Assembly (NCBI GenBank): GCA_020632995.1
Contig: JACKEN010000021.1
Location: forward strand, 16,411-80,410
Origin: Deltaproteobacteria bacterium
Lineage (GTDB): Bacteria > Myxococcota > Kuafuiibacteriia > Kuafuiibacteriales > Kuafuiibacteriaceae
Reading direction: 5' to 3'
DNA: 64,000 nucleotides
The notes under the pieces were generated by a model that was not told the DNA's origin, ran no database searches, and worked only from the letters and a program-made list of their open reading frames with translations. Positions 16,244 through 23,838 of the stretch are shown here, piece after piece. How positions within the stretch are numbered: position 1 is the first letter of the stretch; every line of letters starts with the position of its first letter. A program made the position numbers and the translations under genes.

Positions 16244-17560
16244 GTGAAGAAGGTAGGTTACATCGCCGGCGCACTGACGCTCATGGTGGCTCACGCCGCC
16301 AGCGCAGTGCCGATGACTGCGGAACAGCGGCTCGGCAAGAAGCTCTATAGCGACGAGGATCTTTCCCTGAACCGCAACCAGTCCTGCGAGACCTGCCACG
16401 GCTTGAGCAGGGTTCGCCTGGGCCCGGGGAATCGGTTGCCCTCACCCGGGTTCGTGGACCCCGACAACGTGCAGAACGGCACCCCGGTGTCAGACGGCAG
16501 CGTACCCGGCCGCTTTGGTGGTTTGAACGCGCCCTCCGCGGGATATGCCGCGTTCAGCCCCCACTTCTTCTGGAACTCGGCCGAGGGGCTCTTCATGGGC
16601 GGCCAGTTCTGGAACGGGCGGGCGGCGAGCCTGGCCGAGCAGGCGAAGGGGCCGTTCCTGAACCCGGTCGAGATGGCGATGCCGAGCAAGTGGGCGGTGG
16701 TGACCCGCATCAAGGAGAAGGCCGCCTATGTGCAAGCCTTCCGGCAGGTCTATGGGATCGAGCTCAACTTCATCCCGCCGTTCCCTGGCGCCCCCGCCGC
16801 GGTGACGCCGCCGCCCGGCGTCCTCGCGGCGTACGACGCGATGGCCAAGGCGATCGGCGAGTTCGAGAAGTCGGGGGTCTTCAACCGCTTCGACTCGAAG
16901 TTCGACTTCGTGCTGGCCGGGATGGCCACCTTCACCCCGCAGGAGCAGCGGGGCCTCGACCTGTTCAACGGGGCCGCGCAGTGCAACCTCTGCCACCCCG
17001 CGGACCCGGGCATCGCCCCCGACGGGAGCGTGCTCCCGCCGATGTTCACCGACTTCAGCTACGACAACCTGGGGGTGGGGCGGAACGTGAACATCCCGGG
17101 CAACCCTGCGCCGGATCCGGGCCTCGCCGGCAACCCGACCGTGGCCGCCTACGGGCCGGGCACGGTGGCGGCCGAGCTCGGCAAGCACAAGGTGATGAGC
17201 CTCCGGAACCTGGCCCTCACCGGGCCGTACGCGCACAACGGCATCTTCCGGTCGCTCGACCAGATCGTGCGCTTCTACAACCGGCGTGATCTCGCGCTCG
17301 AGGGGCGCGACGGCATGTACACCTGCGCGGACAACAACGACCCGAACTTCGGGATCACGTGCTTCCCCGCGCCGGAGATCGCGGACAACGTGAACGGGGA
17401 GGAGCTGGGCGACCTGGGGCTCACCGACGCGGAGGAGCAGGACCTGATCGCGTTCCTGCTCACCCTCACCGACGGCTATCCGGAGTACGGCATGGACCCC
17501 GCGGTGCCCCCGGGCACCGAGTCGCCCTTCGCCAACACCCCGCTACCCCCCGCGCCCTGA
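16244..17560 (+). CDS. Diheme cytochrome c peroxidase / MauG family protein
   Basis: A GTG start with a strong GGGAGGAATAA upstream encodes 438 residues with a signal peptide (YIAGALTLMVAHAASA). Two CxxCH heme sites are present, CETCH (~residue 46) and CNLCH (~residue 248), the two-domain layout of bacterial CCP/MauG. FNGAAQCNLCHPAD and LGKHKVMSLRNLALTGPYAHNG correspond to the C-terminal high-potential domain and its axial-ligand region. It would act in the periplasm, reducing H2O2 or oxidising a partner with electrons from a c-type cytochrome. A Fur-like box lies upstream, and a small cytochrome-like lipoprotein gene converges 10 bp downstream and could be its redox partner. Confidence 0.88.
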   Translation: MKKVGYIAGALTLMVAHAASAVPMTAEQRLGKKLYSDEDLSLNRNQSCETCHGLSRVRLGPGNRLPSPGFVDPDNVQNGTPVSDGSVPGRFGGLNAPSAGYAAFSPHFFWNSAEGLFMGGQFWNGRAASLAEQAKGPFLNPVEMAMPSKWAVVTRIKEKAAYVQAFRQVYGIELNFIPPFPGAPAAVTPPPGVLAAYDAMAKAIGEFEKSGVFNRFDSKFDFVLAGMATFTPQEQRGLDLFNGAAQCNLCHPADPGIAPDGSVLPPMFTDFSYDNLGVGRNVNIPGNPAPDPGLAGNPTVAAYGPGTVAAELGKHKVMSLRNLALTGPYAHNGIFRSLDQIVRFYNRRDLALEGRDGMYTCADNNDPNFGITCFPAPEIADNVNGEELGDLGLTDAEEQDLIAFLLTLTDGYPEYGMDPAVPPGTESPFANTPLPPAP

Positions 17561-17569
17561 GCCGCGGGC

Positions 17570-18025
17570 TCAGCGCGCCCCGCCGCCGTCGATCCAGTCC
17601 CCCACCGCCTGCTTGATCTCGCTCGCGCAGGTCGCGTCCAGGCCGCCGGGCGGCATCTCACCCGAGTCGAGCCGCAGGTAGATGTAGCTGCTCTCCTTGG
17701 TCGTATCGACGCGCTTGGTCACGGTGGCGGTGCCGTTCATCACCGCGTCCTCGGTGAGCTGCCGGTACACCTCGTCCGCCCCCAGGGTGAAGTTCAGGCC
17801 GCCGAAGGCCGCGGCGCCGTGGCAGGTCGCCTGGGCGCAGCCCTTGGGGGCGCTGGTGTCGGTGAGGACGGTGTCGTGGATGGACATGAAGGTGGCTTGC
17901 ACACCCAGGTTGCAGCCGGTGTTGTTGTTGTTGTTGTTCGTGTTGTTGTTCTCGCCGTCGTCGTTACCGCAGGCGGCGAGGGTGAGCATGGACAGGGCGG
18001 CTACGGCCCACAGCACGTTCTTCAT
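17570..18025 (-). CDS. Small lipoprotein with a non-canonical heme c motif
   Basis: A 151-residue lipoprotein (MKNVLWAVAALSMLTLAACG, lipobox LAAC) with an asparagine-rich spacer (NNNTNNNNNN), a typical flexible tether behind a lipid anchor. The rest resembles the cytochrome-like domains of Planctomycete/Myxococcota surface proteins: CAQATCHGAAAFGGLNF (a CX4CH rather than CXXCH heme motif), SGEMPPGG (possible Met ligand) and a C-terminal IKQAVGDWIDGG helix. A further Cys pair (GCNLG ... ATCAS) may form a disulfide. AGGAG lies upstream of the ATG. Covalent heme attachment is inferred, not certain. Confidence 0.72.
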   Translation of the reverse strand: MKNVLWAVAALSMLTLAACGNDDGENNNTNNNNNNTGCNLGVQATFMSIHDTVLTDTSAPKGCAQATCHGAAAFGGLNFTLGADEVYRQLTEDAVMNGTATVTKRVDTTKESSYIYLRLDSGEMPPGGLDATCASEIKQAVGDWIDGGGAR

Positions 18026-18202
18026 GATCGAGAGGCTCCTTCGAAGTGGATCGGCCTCGGGGGCCTGGAGTGGTCGCTAGGTCAACTCACCGCGCACCTG
18101 GAGGTCGCGCTGGGGGTGTGCGGCACCCGGGAGGGCGGTGAGGGAGGCTGGCATCGCCACCTCTCCTACTAGCATCGAGGCAGGAAATCTGGAGCGTGTT
18201 TG

Positions 18203-18227
18203 CGACGGAGGGGGTTCCCCTCCGTCG
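18203..18227 (-). terminator. Strong hairpin downstream of trxB
   Basis: A perfect 11-bp inverted repeat (CGACGGAGGGG / CCCCTCCGTCG) with a 3-nt loop lies 25 bp after the trxB stop. There is no long U-run. It probably terminates the E1 beta-trxB transcript. The rest of the 18026-18252 gap shows no gene. Confidence 0.6.
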
Positions 18228-18252
18228 TTGGAACCCGAATGGGCGCGGGGCG

Positions 18253-19230
18253 TCAGCCCTCCTGGGCCTCGAGCCAGCGCTCGCAGTCCAGGGCGGCCAT
18301 GCAGCCGGAGCCGGCGGCGGTGATCGCCTGGCGGTAGACCTTGTCCTGCACGTCGCCGCAGGCGAACACGCCCTCGACCGAGGTGTACGAGGAGCCGGCC
18401 TTCACCTTGATGTAGCCGGTCTCGTCGAGGTCGAGCTTGCCCTCGAACAGGGCGGTGGTGGGCTTGTGGCCGATCGCGACGAAGAAGCCGTCGCACTCCA
18501 CCACCCGCTCCTCGCCGGTCTTGGTGTCCTTGATCTTCACGCCGGTGAGGCCGCCGTGGTCGCCGAATTTCTCGGGCTTCTTGCCGAGGGCCTCGATGAC
18601 TGTGGCGTTCCAGATGAAGTCGATCTTCGGGTTCTTCAGCGCGCGGTCCGCCATCACCTTGCTCGCGCGGAGCTGGTCGCGGCGGTGCACGATGGTGACC
18701 TGGCGGGCGAAGCGGGTGAGGAAGCTGGCCTCCTCCATCGCGGTGTCGCCGCCGCCCATCACCACCACCTTCTTGTCGCGGAAGAACGCGCCGTCGCAGG
18801 TGGCGCAGGCGGAGACGCCGTAGCCCATGAGCTCACGCTCGCCCGGGATCTCGAGGAGCTTGGCCACCGCGCCGGTCGCCACGATGAGGCTGTCGGCGGT
18901 GTAAGCTGGCTTGCCCTCCACCTCGATGGCGAAGGGGCGCTTCGACATGTCGACGTTGGTCACGAAGCCGTGGATGATCTCGGTCCCGAAGCGCTCGGCC
19001 TGGGCCCGGAACTTGGCCATGAGGTCGGGCCCCATGATCCCCTCGGGGAAGCCGGGGAAGTTCTCGACGTCGGTGGTGATCATGAGCTGGCCGCCCGGCA
19101 GCACCGACTGGTTGCCGGGGATGAACCCGCCCTCGATCATGACCGGGCCCAGGTTGGCCCGGGCGGTGTAGAGCGCCGCGGTGTAGCCCGCGGGGCCGCT
19201 GCCGATGATGACGACCTTCTTGTGTTCCAC
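18253..19230 (-). CDS. trxB: Thioredoxin reductase
   Basis: The GTG at 19230 gives 325 residues (MEHKKVVIIGSGPAGYTAAL). The FAD-binding GxGxxG is at the N-terminus, the redox-active CATC is in SACATCDGAFFRDKKVVVMG with the NADPH-binding GGGDTAMEEA and HRRDQLRASK following, and the C-terminal FAD motif is GVFACGDVQDKVYRQAITAA. It reduces thioredoxin with NADPH in the cytoplasm. It follows the E1 beta gene on the same strand with a 41-bp gap, an unusual pairing. Confidence 0.95.
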   Translation of the reverse strand: MEHKKVVIIGSGPAGYTAALYTARANLGPVMIEGGFIPGNQSVLPGGQLMITTDVENFPGFPEGIMGPDLMAKFRAQAERFGTEIIHGFVTNVDMSKRPFAIEVEGKPAYTADSLIVATGAVAKLLEIPGERELMGYGVSACATCDGAFFRDKKVVVMGGGDTAMEEASFLTRFARQVTIVHRRDQLRASKVMADRALKNPKIDFIWNATVIEALGKKPEKFGDHGGLTGVKIKDTKTGEERVVECDGFFVAIGHKPTTALFEGKLDLDETGYIKVKAGSSYTSVEGVFACGDVQDKVYRQAITAAGSGCMAALDCERWLEAQEG

Positions 19231-19271
19231 GGCGCCGGAGGTAGCACCCGATCCGAACTGAATCAACGCGC

Positions 19272-20252
19272 TCAGGCGACCTCTGCCGCTACGTGTCTCA
19301 ACCCGGCCAGGATGCGGGGGGCCAGGGGGAGGTACTCGTTCTCGAGGGTGTAGGGGAAGGGCGTATCGAACCCGGTGATCCGGAGGGGTTGGGCCTCGAG
19401 GTGGTAGAAGGCCCGCTCCATCACCATGCTGATGATCTCGGCCCCGAACCCGCACGTCTTGGGGGCCTCGTGGACCACCACGAACCGCCCGGTCTTCTTC
19501 ACGCTCTCGGCCACGGTGTCGAGGTCGAAGGGCATGAGGGTCCGGGGGTCGATCAGCTCGCAGTCGATCCCGGCCTCCGCCGCCTGCTCGCACGCGAGCT
19601 TCGCCTCGTGCAGCATCGCTCCCCAGGCCACCACGGTGATGTCCTTGCCCTCGCGCACCACCTTGGCCTGGCCGAGGGGGATCTCGTAGTCCTCCTCCGG
19701 CACCTCGCCCTTGGCCGCGCGGTACACGCGCTTCGGCTCGAAGAACATCACCGGGTCCTCGTCGCGGATCGCCGACAGGAGCAGCCCCTTGGCGTCGTAG
19801 GGGTTCGAGGGGCACACCACCTTCAGGCCCGCGGTGTGGATGAAGTACGTCTCGGGCGACTGCGAGTGGTAGTGCCCACCCTTGATCCCGCCGCCGACCG
19901 GCGTGCGCACCACCATCGGCACGCTGTACTGCCCACCCGAGCGAAAGCGCATCTTCGCCGCCTCGCTCACGATCTGATCGAAGGCCGGCCAGATGAAGTC
20001 GCCGAACTGGATCTCGGCCACCGGCCGCATGCCGTACAGGGCCATGCCGATGGCGGTGCCCATGATGCCGCCCTCGGCGAGCGGGGTGTCGATCGAGCGC
20101 TCCGGCCCGAACTCCTCGTACAGCCCCTTGGTCGCCCGGAACACGCCGCCGAACTTGCCCACGTCCTCGCCGAGCACCACCACCCGGTCGTCGGCCCGCA
20201 TGGCCACGCGGAGGGCGCTGTTCACCGCCTCGATCATGTTCATCACCGGCAT
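19272..20252 (-). CDS. 2-oxoacid dehydrogenase E1 component, beta subunit
   Basis: A 326-residue protein, full length for the beta subunit of pyruvate/branched-chain 2-oxoacid dehydrogenase E1. Features: VVVLGEDVGKFGGVFRATKG, the IDTPLAEGGIMGTAIGMALYG region that contacts thiamine diphosphate, the RTPVGGGIKGGHYHSQSPE loop, and the transketolase C-terminal domain (ITVVAWGAMLHEAKLACEQA). It decarboxylates the 2-oxoacid together with an alpha subunit. No alpha subunit, E2 or E3 gene is adjacent; instead trxB follows. The HYHSQSPE loop is shared by branched-chain and pyruvate enzymes, so the substrate is open. Confidence 0.88.
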   Translation of the reverse strand: MPVMNMIEAVNSALRVAMRADDRVVVLGEDVGKFGGVFRATKGLYEEFGPERSIDTPLAEGGIMGTAIGMALYGMRPVAEIQFGDFIWPAFDQIVSEAAKMRFRSGGQYSVPMVVRTPVGGGIKGGHYHSQSPETYFIHTAGLKVVCPSNPYDAKGLLLSAIRDEDPVMFFEPKRVYRAAKGEVPEEDYEIPLGQAKVVREGKDITVVAWGAMLHEAKLACEQAAEAGIDCELIDPRTLMPFDLDTVAESVKKTGRFVVVHEAPKTCGFGAEIISMVMERAFYHLEAQPLRITGFDTPFPYTLENEYLPLAPRILAGLRHVAAEVA

Positions 20253-20351
20253 GTCCGCGACTCCGTATCCCACCCACCTATCCCGATCAACCGGGTAGCG
20301 CGCCGCCCCCGGGACGCTACATGCTTGGGGTGCCCCGAGGAGGAGCCCGCC

Positions 20352-21515
20352 CTGAGCCCTGAACCCCTCACCGTCGAGATCGTGGACTCCGTGGGCGCGG
20401 TGCCCGCCGAGGCCTGGGACGCCCTCCTGGGCCCTCCGGACGAGGCGTCCCCGTTCCTGCAGCACCGCTTCCTGAGGGCCCTGGAGGAGGCCGGCACCCT
20501 CGGCCCGGACACCGGGTGGATCCCCCGCATCCCCCTCGTGAAGCGGGGCGACGTGCTGGTGGCCGCCGCCCCCGCCTACGTGAAGCTCCACAGCCAGGGC
20601 GAGTTCGTCTTCGACTTCTCCTGGGCCCACTTCGCCGAGCAGGCGGGCCTGCCCTACTACCCGAAGCTCCTGGTGGGGGTCCCCTTCACCCCGGTCACCG
20701 GCCGGCGCCTGCTGACGCGGGAGGGCGAGGACCGCCCCGCGCTCATGGCGGCGATGGGCGAGGTGTTCGAGGAGCTGTGCCGGGCGATGGACCTGTCGAG
20801 CGTGCACGTCAACTTCGCCTGCGAGGACGAGGTCGCGGCGTTGGTTTCGCAGGGCTACTTGCACAAGCTCGGGATCCAGTACCACTGGAGGCGGCACGGG
20901 GAGCGGAGCTTCGAGGAGTACCTCGGGCGCTTCAACAGCAAGCGCAGGAACCAGCTGCGGCGGGAGCGGCGGGGCTTCGCGGAGCAGGGGCTCAGCTTCT
21001 CGGTGCACCGGGGGGCGGAGCTGGACGACGCGGACGTGAAGACCGCGTTTCGGATCTACAAGACCACGGTCGACAAGTTCTACTGGGGGCGCCAGTACCT
21101 GAACCTGAAGGTCTTCCAGCTGTGGGCGGCGCGGATGGGCGACGCGATGGAGCTGGTGGCGGCGCGCGACGCGAACGGGGCGATCGTGGCGGGGGCGGTG
21201 AACTTCGCCTCTTCGCGGCGGTTGTTCGGCCGCTACTGGGGGACCTTCCAGGAGGTCCGGAACCTGCACTTCGAGGTCTGCTACTACCGGGGGATCGAGG
21301 AGGCGCTGGAGCGGGGGTTGGATGTGTTCGAGCCGGGGGCGGGCGGGGAGCACAAGCTGGTGCGGGGCTTCGAGCCGACGTTGATGCACAGCGCGCATCT
21401 GCTGGTGGACCAGCGGCTGCATGGGGCGATCGGGCGGCACCTGGAGGAGGAGCGGCGCCGGGTGCGGCAGGAGCAGATGTTGATGATGGAGAGCTTGGGG
21501 CAGCGCCGGGGGTGA
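20352..21515 (+). CDS. GNAT-fold acyltransferase of the COG3146/DUF482 family
   Basis: About 387 residues matching the COG3146 family annotated as putative N-acyltransferase: 'PFLQHRFLRALEEAGTLGP' near the start, LVAAAPAYVKLHSQGEFVFD, GIQYHWRRHGERSFEEYLG, FNSKRRNQLRRERRG, and FEPGAGGEHKLVRGFEP near the end. The start is uncertain. CTG at 20352 sits 7-8 bases after GAGGAGGAG and gives the family's usual N-terminus; a TTG at 20325 lacks a Shine-Dalgarno sequence. The substrate is unknown. It is divergent from the E1 beta gene. Confidence 0.8.
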   Translation: MSPEPLTVEIVDSVGAVPAEAWDALLGPPDEASPFLQHRFLRALEEAGTLGPDTGWIPRIPLVKRGDVLVAAAPAYVKLHSQGEFVFDFSWAHFAEQAGLPYYPKLLVGVPFTPVTGRRLLTREGEDRPALMAAMGEVFEELCRAMDLSSVHVNFACEDEVAALVSQGYLHKLGIQYHWRRHGERSFEEYLGRFNSKRRNQLRRERRGFAEQGLSFSVHRGAELDDADVKTAFRIYKTTVDKFYWGRQYLNLKVFQLWAARMGDAMELVAARDANGAIVAGAVNFASSRRLFGRYWGTFQEVRNLHFEVCYYRGIEEALERGLDVFEPGAGGEHKLVRGFEPTLMHSAHLLVDQRLHGAIGRHLEEERRRVRQEQMLMMESLGQRRG

Positions 21516-21525
21516 GGGGGTGCGG

Positions 21526-22080
21526 TCAGGGGGTGTCGCCGTCGACTCGAAGACAGAGCTGCAGCGCGGTGATGCTGCTGTCGTTGATGCGGAACGCGTC
21601 CTCGACCCGACCGCACTCGACGAAGCCTCGCTTGGCGTACAGGCGTAGGGCGGGTTGATTGTCGGCGAAGACTCCGAGGTCGATCCAGTGGAGGGATGGC
21701 TCCGCTCGCGCCCAGGTGAGCGCCTCCTCCATCAAGCGGGTTCCCAGCCCCGCGCCTTGGAAGCGGCGCTCCACACCCATCCCCAGCGTCGCGCGGTGAA
21801 GCGCTGCTCTGTGGGTCGCGCCGCGCAGCTCGAGGTGCCCCATGAGGGCGCCGTCCACCCAGGCGCCCCACGCACGTCGCCAGCCTGGCGCCGACACCGG
21901 CTTGCTCCATCCATCCGTGCGCTCCGCGTGCAGCCTCTCCGCTGTTGGGCCCTCGTCGGCAGCGAAGAAGTGCGAGGGCGGGGTGCCGCCTTGACCGGAC
22001 TCGCCGAACTGCCGGAGGCGATGGTCGACGTAGGTCGCCAGGTCCGGGAGCGTGAGCGGGGTGATGTTCGGCCTCTCCAT
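21526..22080 (-). CDS. GNAT family N-acetyltransferase
   Basis: 184 residues with the acetyl-CoA-binding motif A (LGMGVERRFQGAGLGTRLME, Q/RxxGxG/A) around 98-118 and motif B (YAKRGFVECGRVEDAFR) near 150. The NQPALRLYAKRGFVE ending is typical of RimI/YncA-like enzymes that acetylate small amines or protein N-termini. It lies at the edge of a stretch of accessory genes with visibly lower GC and with frameshifts (22.1-23.8 kb). Confidence 0.85.
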   Translation of the reverse strand: MERPNITPLTLPDLATYVDHRLRQFGESGQGGTPPSHFFAADEGPTAERLHAERTDGWSKPVSAPGWRRAWGAWVDGALMGHLELRGATHRAALHRATLGMGVERRFQGAGLGTRLMEEALTWARAEPSLHWIDLGVFADNQPALRLYAKRGFVECGRVEDAFRINDSSITALQLCLRVDGDTP

Positions 22081-22167
22081 GAGTTGCTGGCGACCTCCGG
22101 TGACCTCGTCGTGACTACCGCCCTTGGTTCCCGGCCGTCCAGGGCAAGCGGCGGGCTGCGATGGGCA

Positions 22168-22181
22168 TCAGCCTTCATCGG
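22168..22181. repeat. 14-bp repeat TCAGCCTTCATCGG, copy 1
   Basis: Identical to 23023-23036. Both copies lie just 3' of a minus-strand accessory gene (here at the 3' end of the frameshifted Nudix gene). It may mark a recombination boundary of small gene cassettes; no attC structure was recognised. Confidence 0.4.
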
Positions 22182-22613
22182 TTCGCGACCCCGACCTCTT
22201 CTCCGAGAAGGTAGAGGAACGCCCCATGCGCTGCGATCAAGGCGTGTGCGGCGACCTGAAAGGGGAGCCAGTATAGATCGAACCGGATGGGTTTCGAGGT
22301 CCCGTCGGAGGGATGGAGCTCACTGTGCTGCCATCGAGGAGGTCCTCGAGACAGGGCAAATGGAGGAAGTGACGACCTGCTTTCCGAAGGGACGAGGATC
22401 GAAGAGCCGCCGTCCAAGGAACGTCGCTGGTCCGAAGGCGTACAATCCGGACTCTTCCCGTGCCTCTCGAATGGCTGCTTCTTCAGGTGGCTCCGCAGGG
22501 TGGATGGTTCCCGCCGGTACCTGGATTCCTGCGGCCGGATGGTCCGGTTGCTCGAACACGAGGACGCAATGCTGGTGGGTGAAATAGGCAAACGCCTTCT
22601 CCACCACCGTCAT
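22175..22613 (-). pseudogene. Nudix hydrolase broken by a frameshift
   Basis: The ATG at 22613 starts MTVVEKAFAYFTHQHCVLVF; residues 35-57 form a perfect Nudix box (Gx5Ex7REAREESGL). This frame stops at 22320, but the next frame continues with the expected C-terminal Nudix sequence (RWQHSELHPSDGTSKPIRFD, then LYWLPFQVAAHALIAAHGAF) and ends at 22175. Restoring the gene needs removal of one base (or addition of two) near 22330-22345. It is either a recent pseudogene or a sequencing error. The intact product would hydrolyse a nucleoside diphosphate-linked substrate. Confidence 0.7.
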
Positions 22614-22636
22614 CGCATGGCGCACCCTACCTGGCC

Positions 22637-22978
22637 TCATGTCGCTCGGATCGCGCTGATACTAAGGGCGTGCAGTGCACGTTGCGCGGCTCTCCGCAGC
22701 TCGCGCTGGCCCGATTCCGCAGCGTCGATGACATTGCGCGCCGCTGCGCGAGCGTCCGACGGGCTGAACCCTGGAGGTGTCGATGTCTGGCCAAGCTCGG
22801 CGCGATCGCAGGCTGCCTTGAGCTGCGCCGCAGTCTGGACAAGCTCACCCCGGTCGAAGGCACTTGGCAACGGAGCAGACCGAACGCAGGCGAGGCAACT
22901 CGCAGCGAACTCCGCGGCGAATGCAGCGATCAGTGCTGCCTCGTACTGCGCCTGAACCTCGGGCTCCGGTAGACTCAC
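22637..22978 (-). CDS. Small Ala-rich hypothetical protein
   Basis: The GTG at 22978 lies six bases after a perfect AAGGAGG and gives 113 residues. The sequence is largely helical and Ala-rich (AALIAAFAAEFAASCLACVR; ARAAARNVIDAAESGQRELR) with no recognised domain. A Cys pair SCLAC occurs near residue 27. The good ribosome-binding site is the main reason for calling it. It lies between two frameshifted accessory genes. Confidence 0.5.
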   Translation of the reverse strand: MSLPEPEVQAQYEAALIAAFAAEFAASCLACVRSAPLPSAFDRGELVQTAAQLKAACDRAELGQTSTPPGFSPSDARAAARNVIDAAESGQRELRRAAQRALHALSISAIRAT

Positions 22979-23022
22979 ATGCGCCTCCTTCGTTGGCACA
23001 ACGCTGCATGAACCTGCACACG

Positions 23023-23036
23023 TCAGCCTTCATCGG
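23023..23036. repeat. 14-bp repeat TCAGCCTTCATCGG, copy 2
   Basis: Second copy of the repeat at 22168-22181, located between the end of the DUF4240 gene and the start of the 113-residue gene. Confidence 0.4.
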
Positions 23037-23566
23037 CCTGTTGGGCCACCCACTCTCACCACCACATCACGCTTCCCCTCGTCTCGCCAGCTCTGCATAC
23101 AGCCTCGGATAGCGTCGGCGAACGGCTTCGAGGTCGAGGACGTCGATTGGCCTTGGCGACGCTGTGGCGGGAGCGATAGTCGCGCATCCGAGAGCCCCAG
23201 CCGAGTGCGGAGCGCATCATACGCTCGTCCGTAGAAGCTCTCCCCAGTGAAGTCGAGCGTCCGGTCGTCCTCGAGAAGTGACTGCGCATCCATGTAGAGA
23301 CGCCTGTAGACGTCTCGTCCGTAGGTCACCGCGCAGTCGCGGAAATCGATGAAGGAGTCATCCCCCATGCCGCCAGAGAGCAGCCACGAGACCTCCTTGA
23401 TGTCCCGTCGGTCGAGAAGCGCACGAAAGAGCGAGAAGAAGGCCAAGAAGTCGATGACTTGGTCGTTTGGCAACCTCCCCAAAGCACGCAGGAATGACGT
23501 CAGGCGCCGGTCAATCGGCACATCCTTGGTCTGGTCGACGACGCCCCAGAACTCCAGTTCGGTCAA
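23030..23566 (-). CDS. DUF4240 protein with a frameshifted C-terminus
   Basis: A TTG start at 23566 follows GAGGAGGAG by six bases and gives MTELEFWGVVDQTKD, the DUF4240 N-terminus. The central SGGMGDDSFIDFRDCAVTYG and VYRRLYMDAQSLLED are diagnostic for this family of unknown function, common in actinobacteria and myxobacteria. After about residue 130 the frame becomes low-complexity, while another frame carries a family-like ending (PIDVLDLEAVRRRYPRLYAE, stop at 23067-23069). A one-base deletion near 23170-23200 therefore seems to have displaced the C-terminus. The 272 bp upstream (23567-23838) show no convincing gene. Confidence 0.65.
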   Translation of the reverse strand: MTELEFWGVVDQTKDVPIDRRLTSFLRALGRLPNDQVIDFLAFFSLFRALLDRRDIKEVSWLLSGGMGDDSFIDFRDCAVTYGRDVYRRLYMDAQSLLEDDRTLDFTGESFYGRAYDALRTRLGLSDARLSLPPQRRQGQSTSSTSKPFADAIRGCMQSWRDEGKRDVVVRVGGPTGR

Positions 23567-23838
23567 TCGGGACTCCTCCTCTGGTCTCGCACCGTTCAGT
23601 GTGGCTCGCCTCATCCAGCCAATCGTTGGACGCGTGCTGCCGCCATTCATCGCGCGGGCGCCTCGTCCTGGCGTTGACCATGAGGTGGAGCCCGCCGAAG
23701 TTGTCGCCGCCCCGCCGGTGTCGACGGGCTCGGCATGATGTCCGCGCAACATCTGCACGAGTGACGTCCCGCCGCCAGGTCCGGGCCCCAGAACCCACGC
23801 CACTTTGACCTGGCACGCTGCTTGATTGCTACCGCCCC

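Noticed and set aside
17925..17960. Repeated GTT run that could be a microsatellite
   Set aside because: It encodes the polyAsn tether of the lipoprotein and is better explained as coding.
22160..23040. Possible integron attC sites around the 14-bp repeats
   Set aside because: No paired R/L boxes (GTTRRRY/RYYYAAC) or imperfect palindrome of attC type could be recognised by eye.
23567..23838. Upstream extension of the DUF4240 frame with a P-loop-like 'GPGPGGGTS' stretch, and another minus-strand frame with 'NFGGLHLMVNARTRRP'
   Set aside because: No lysine in the P-loop, no start with a ribosome-binding site, composition unlike neighbouring genes; a good TTG start with Shine-Dalgarno sequence lies downstream at 23566.
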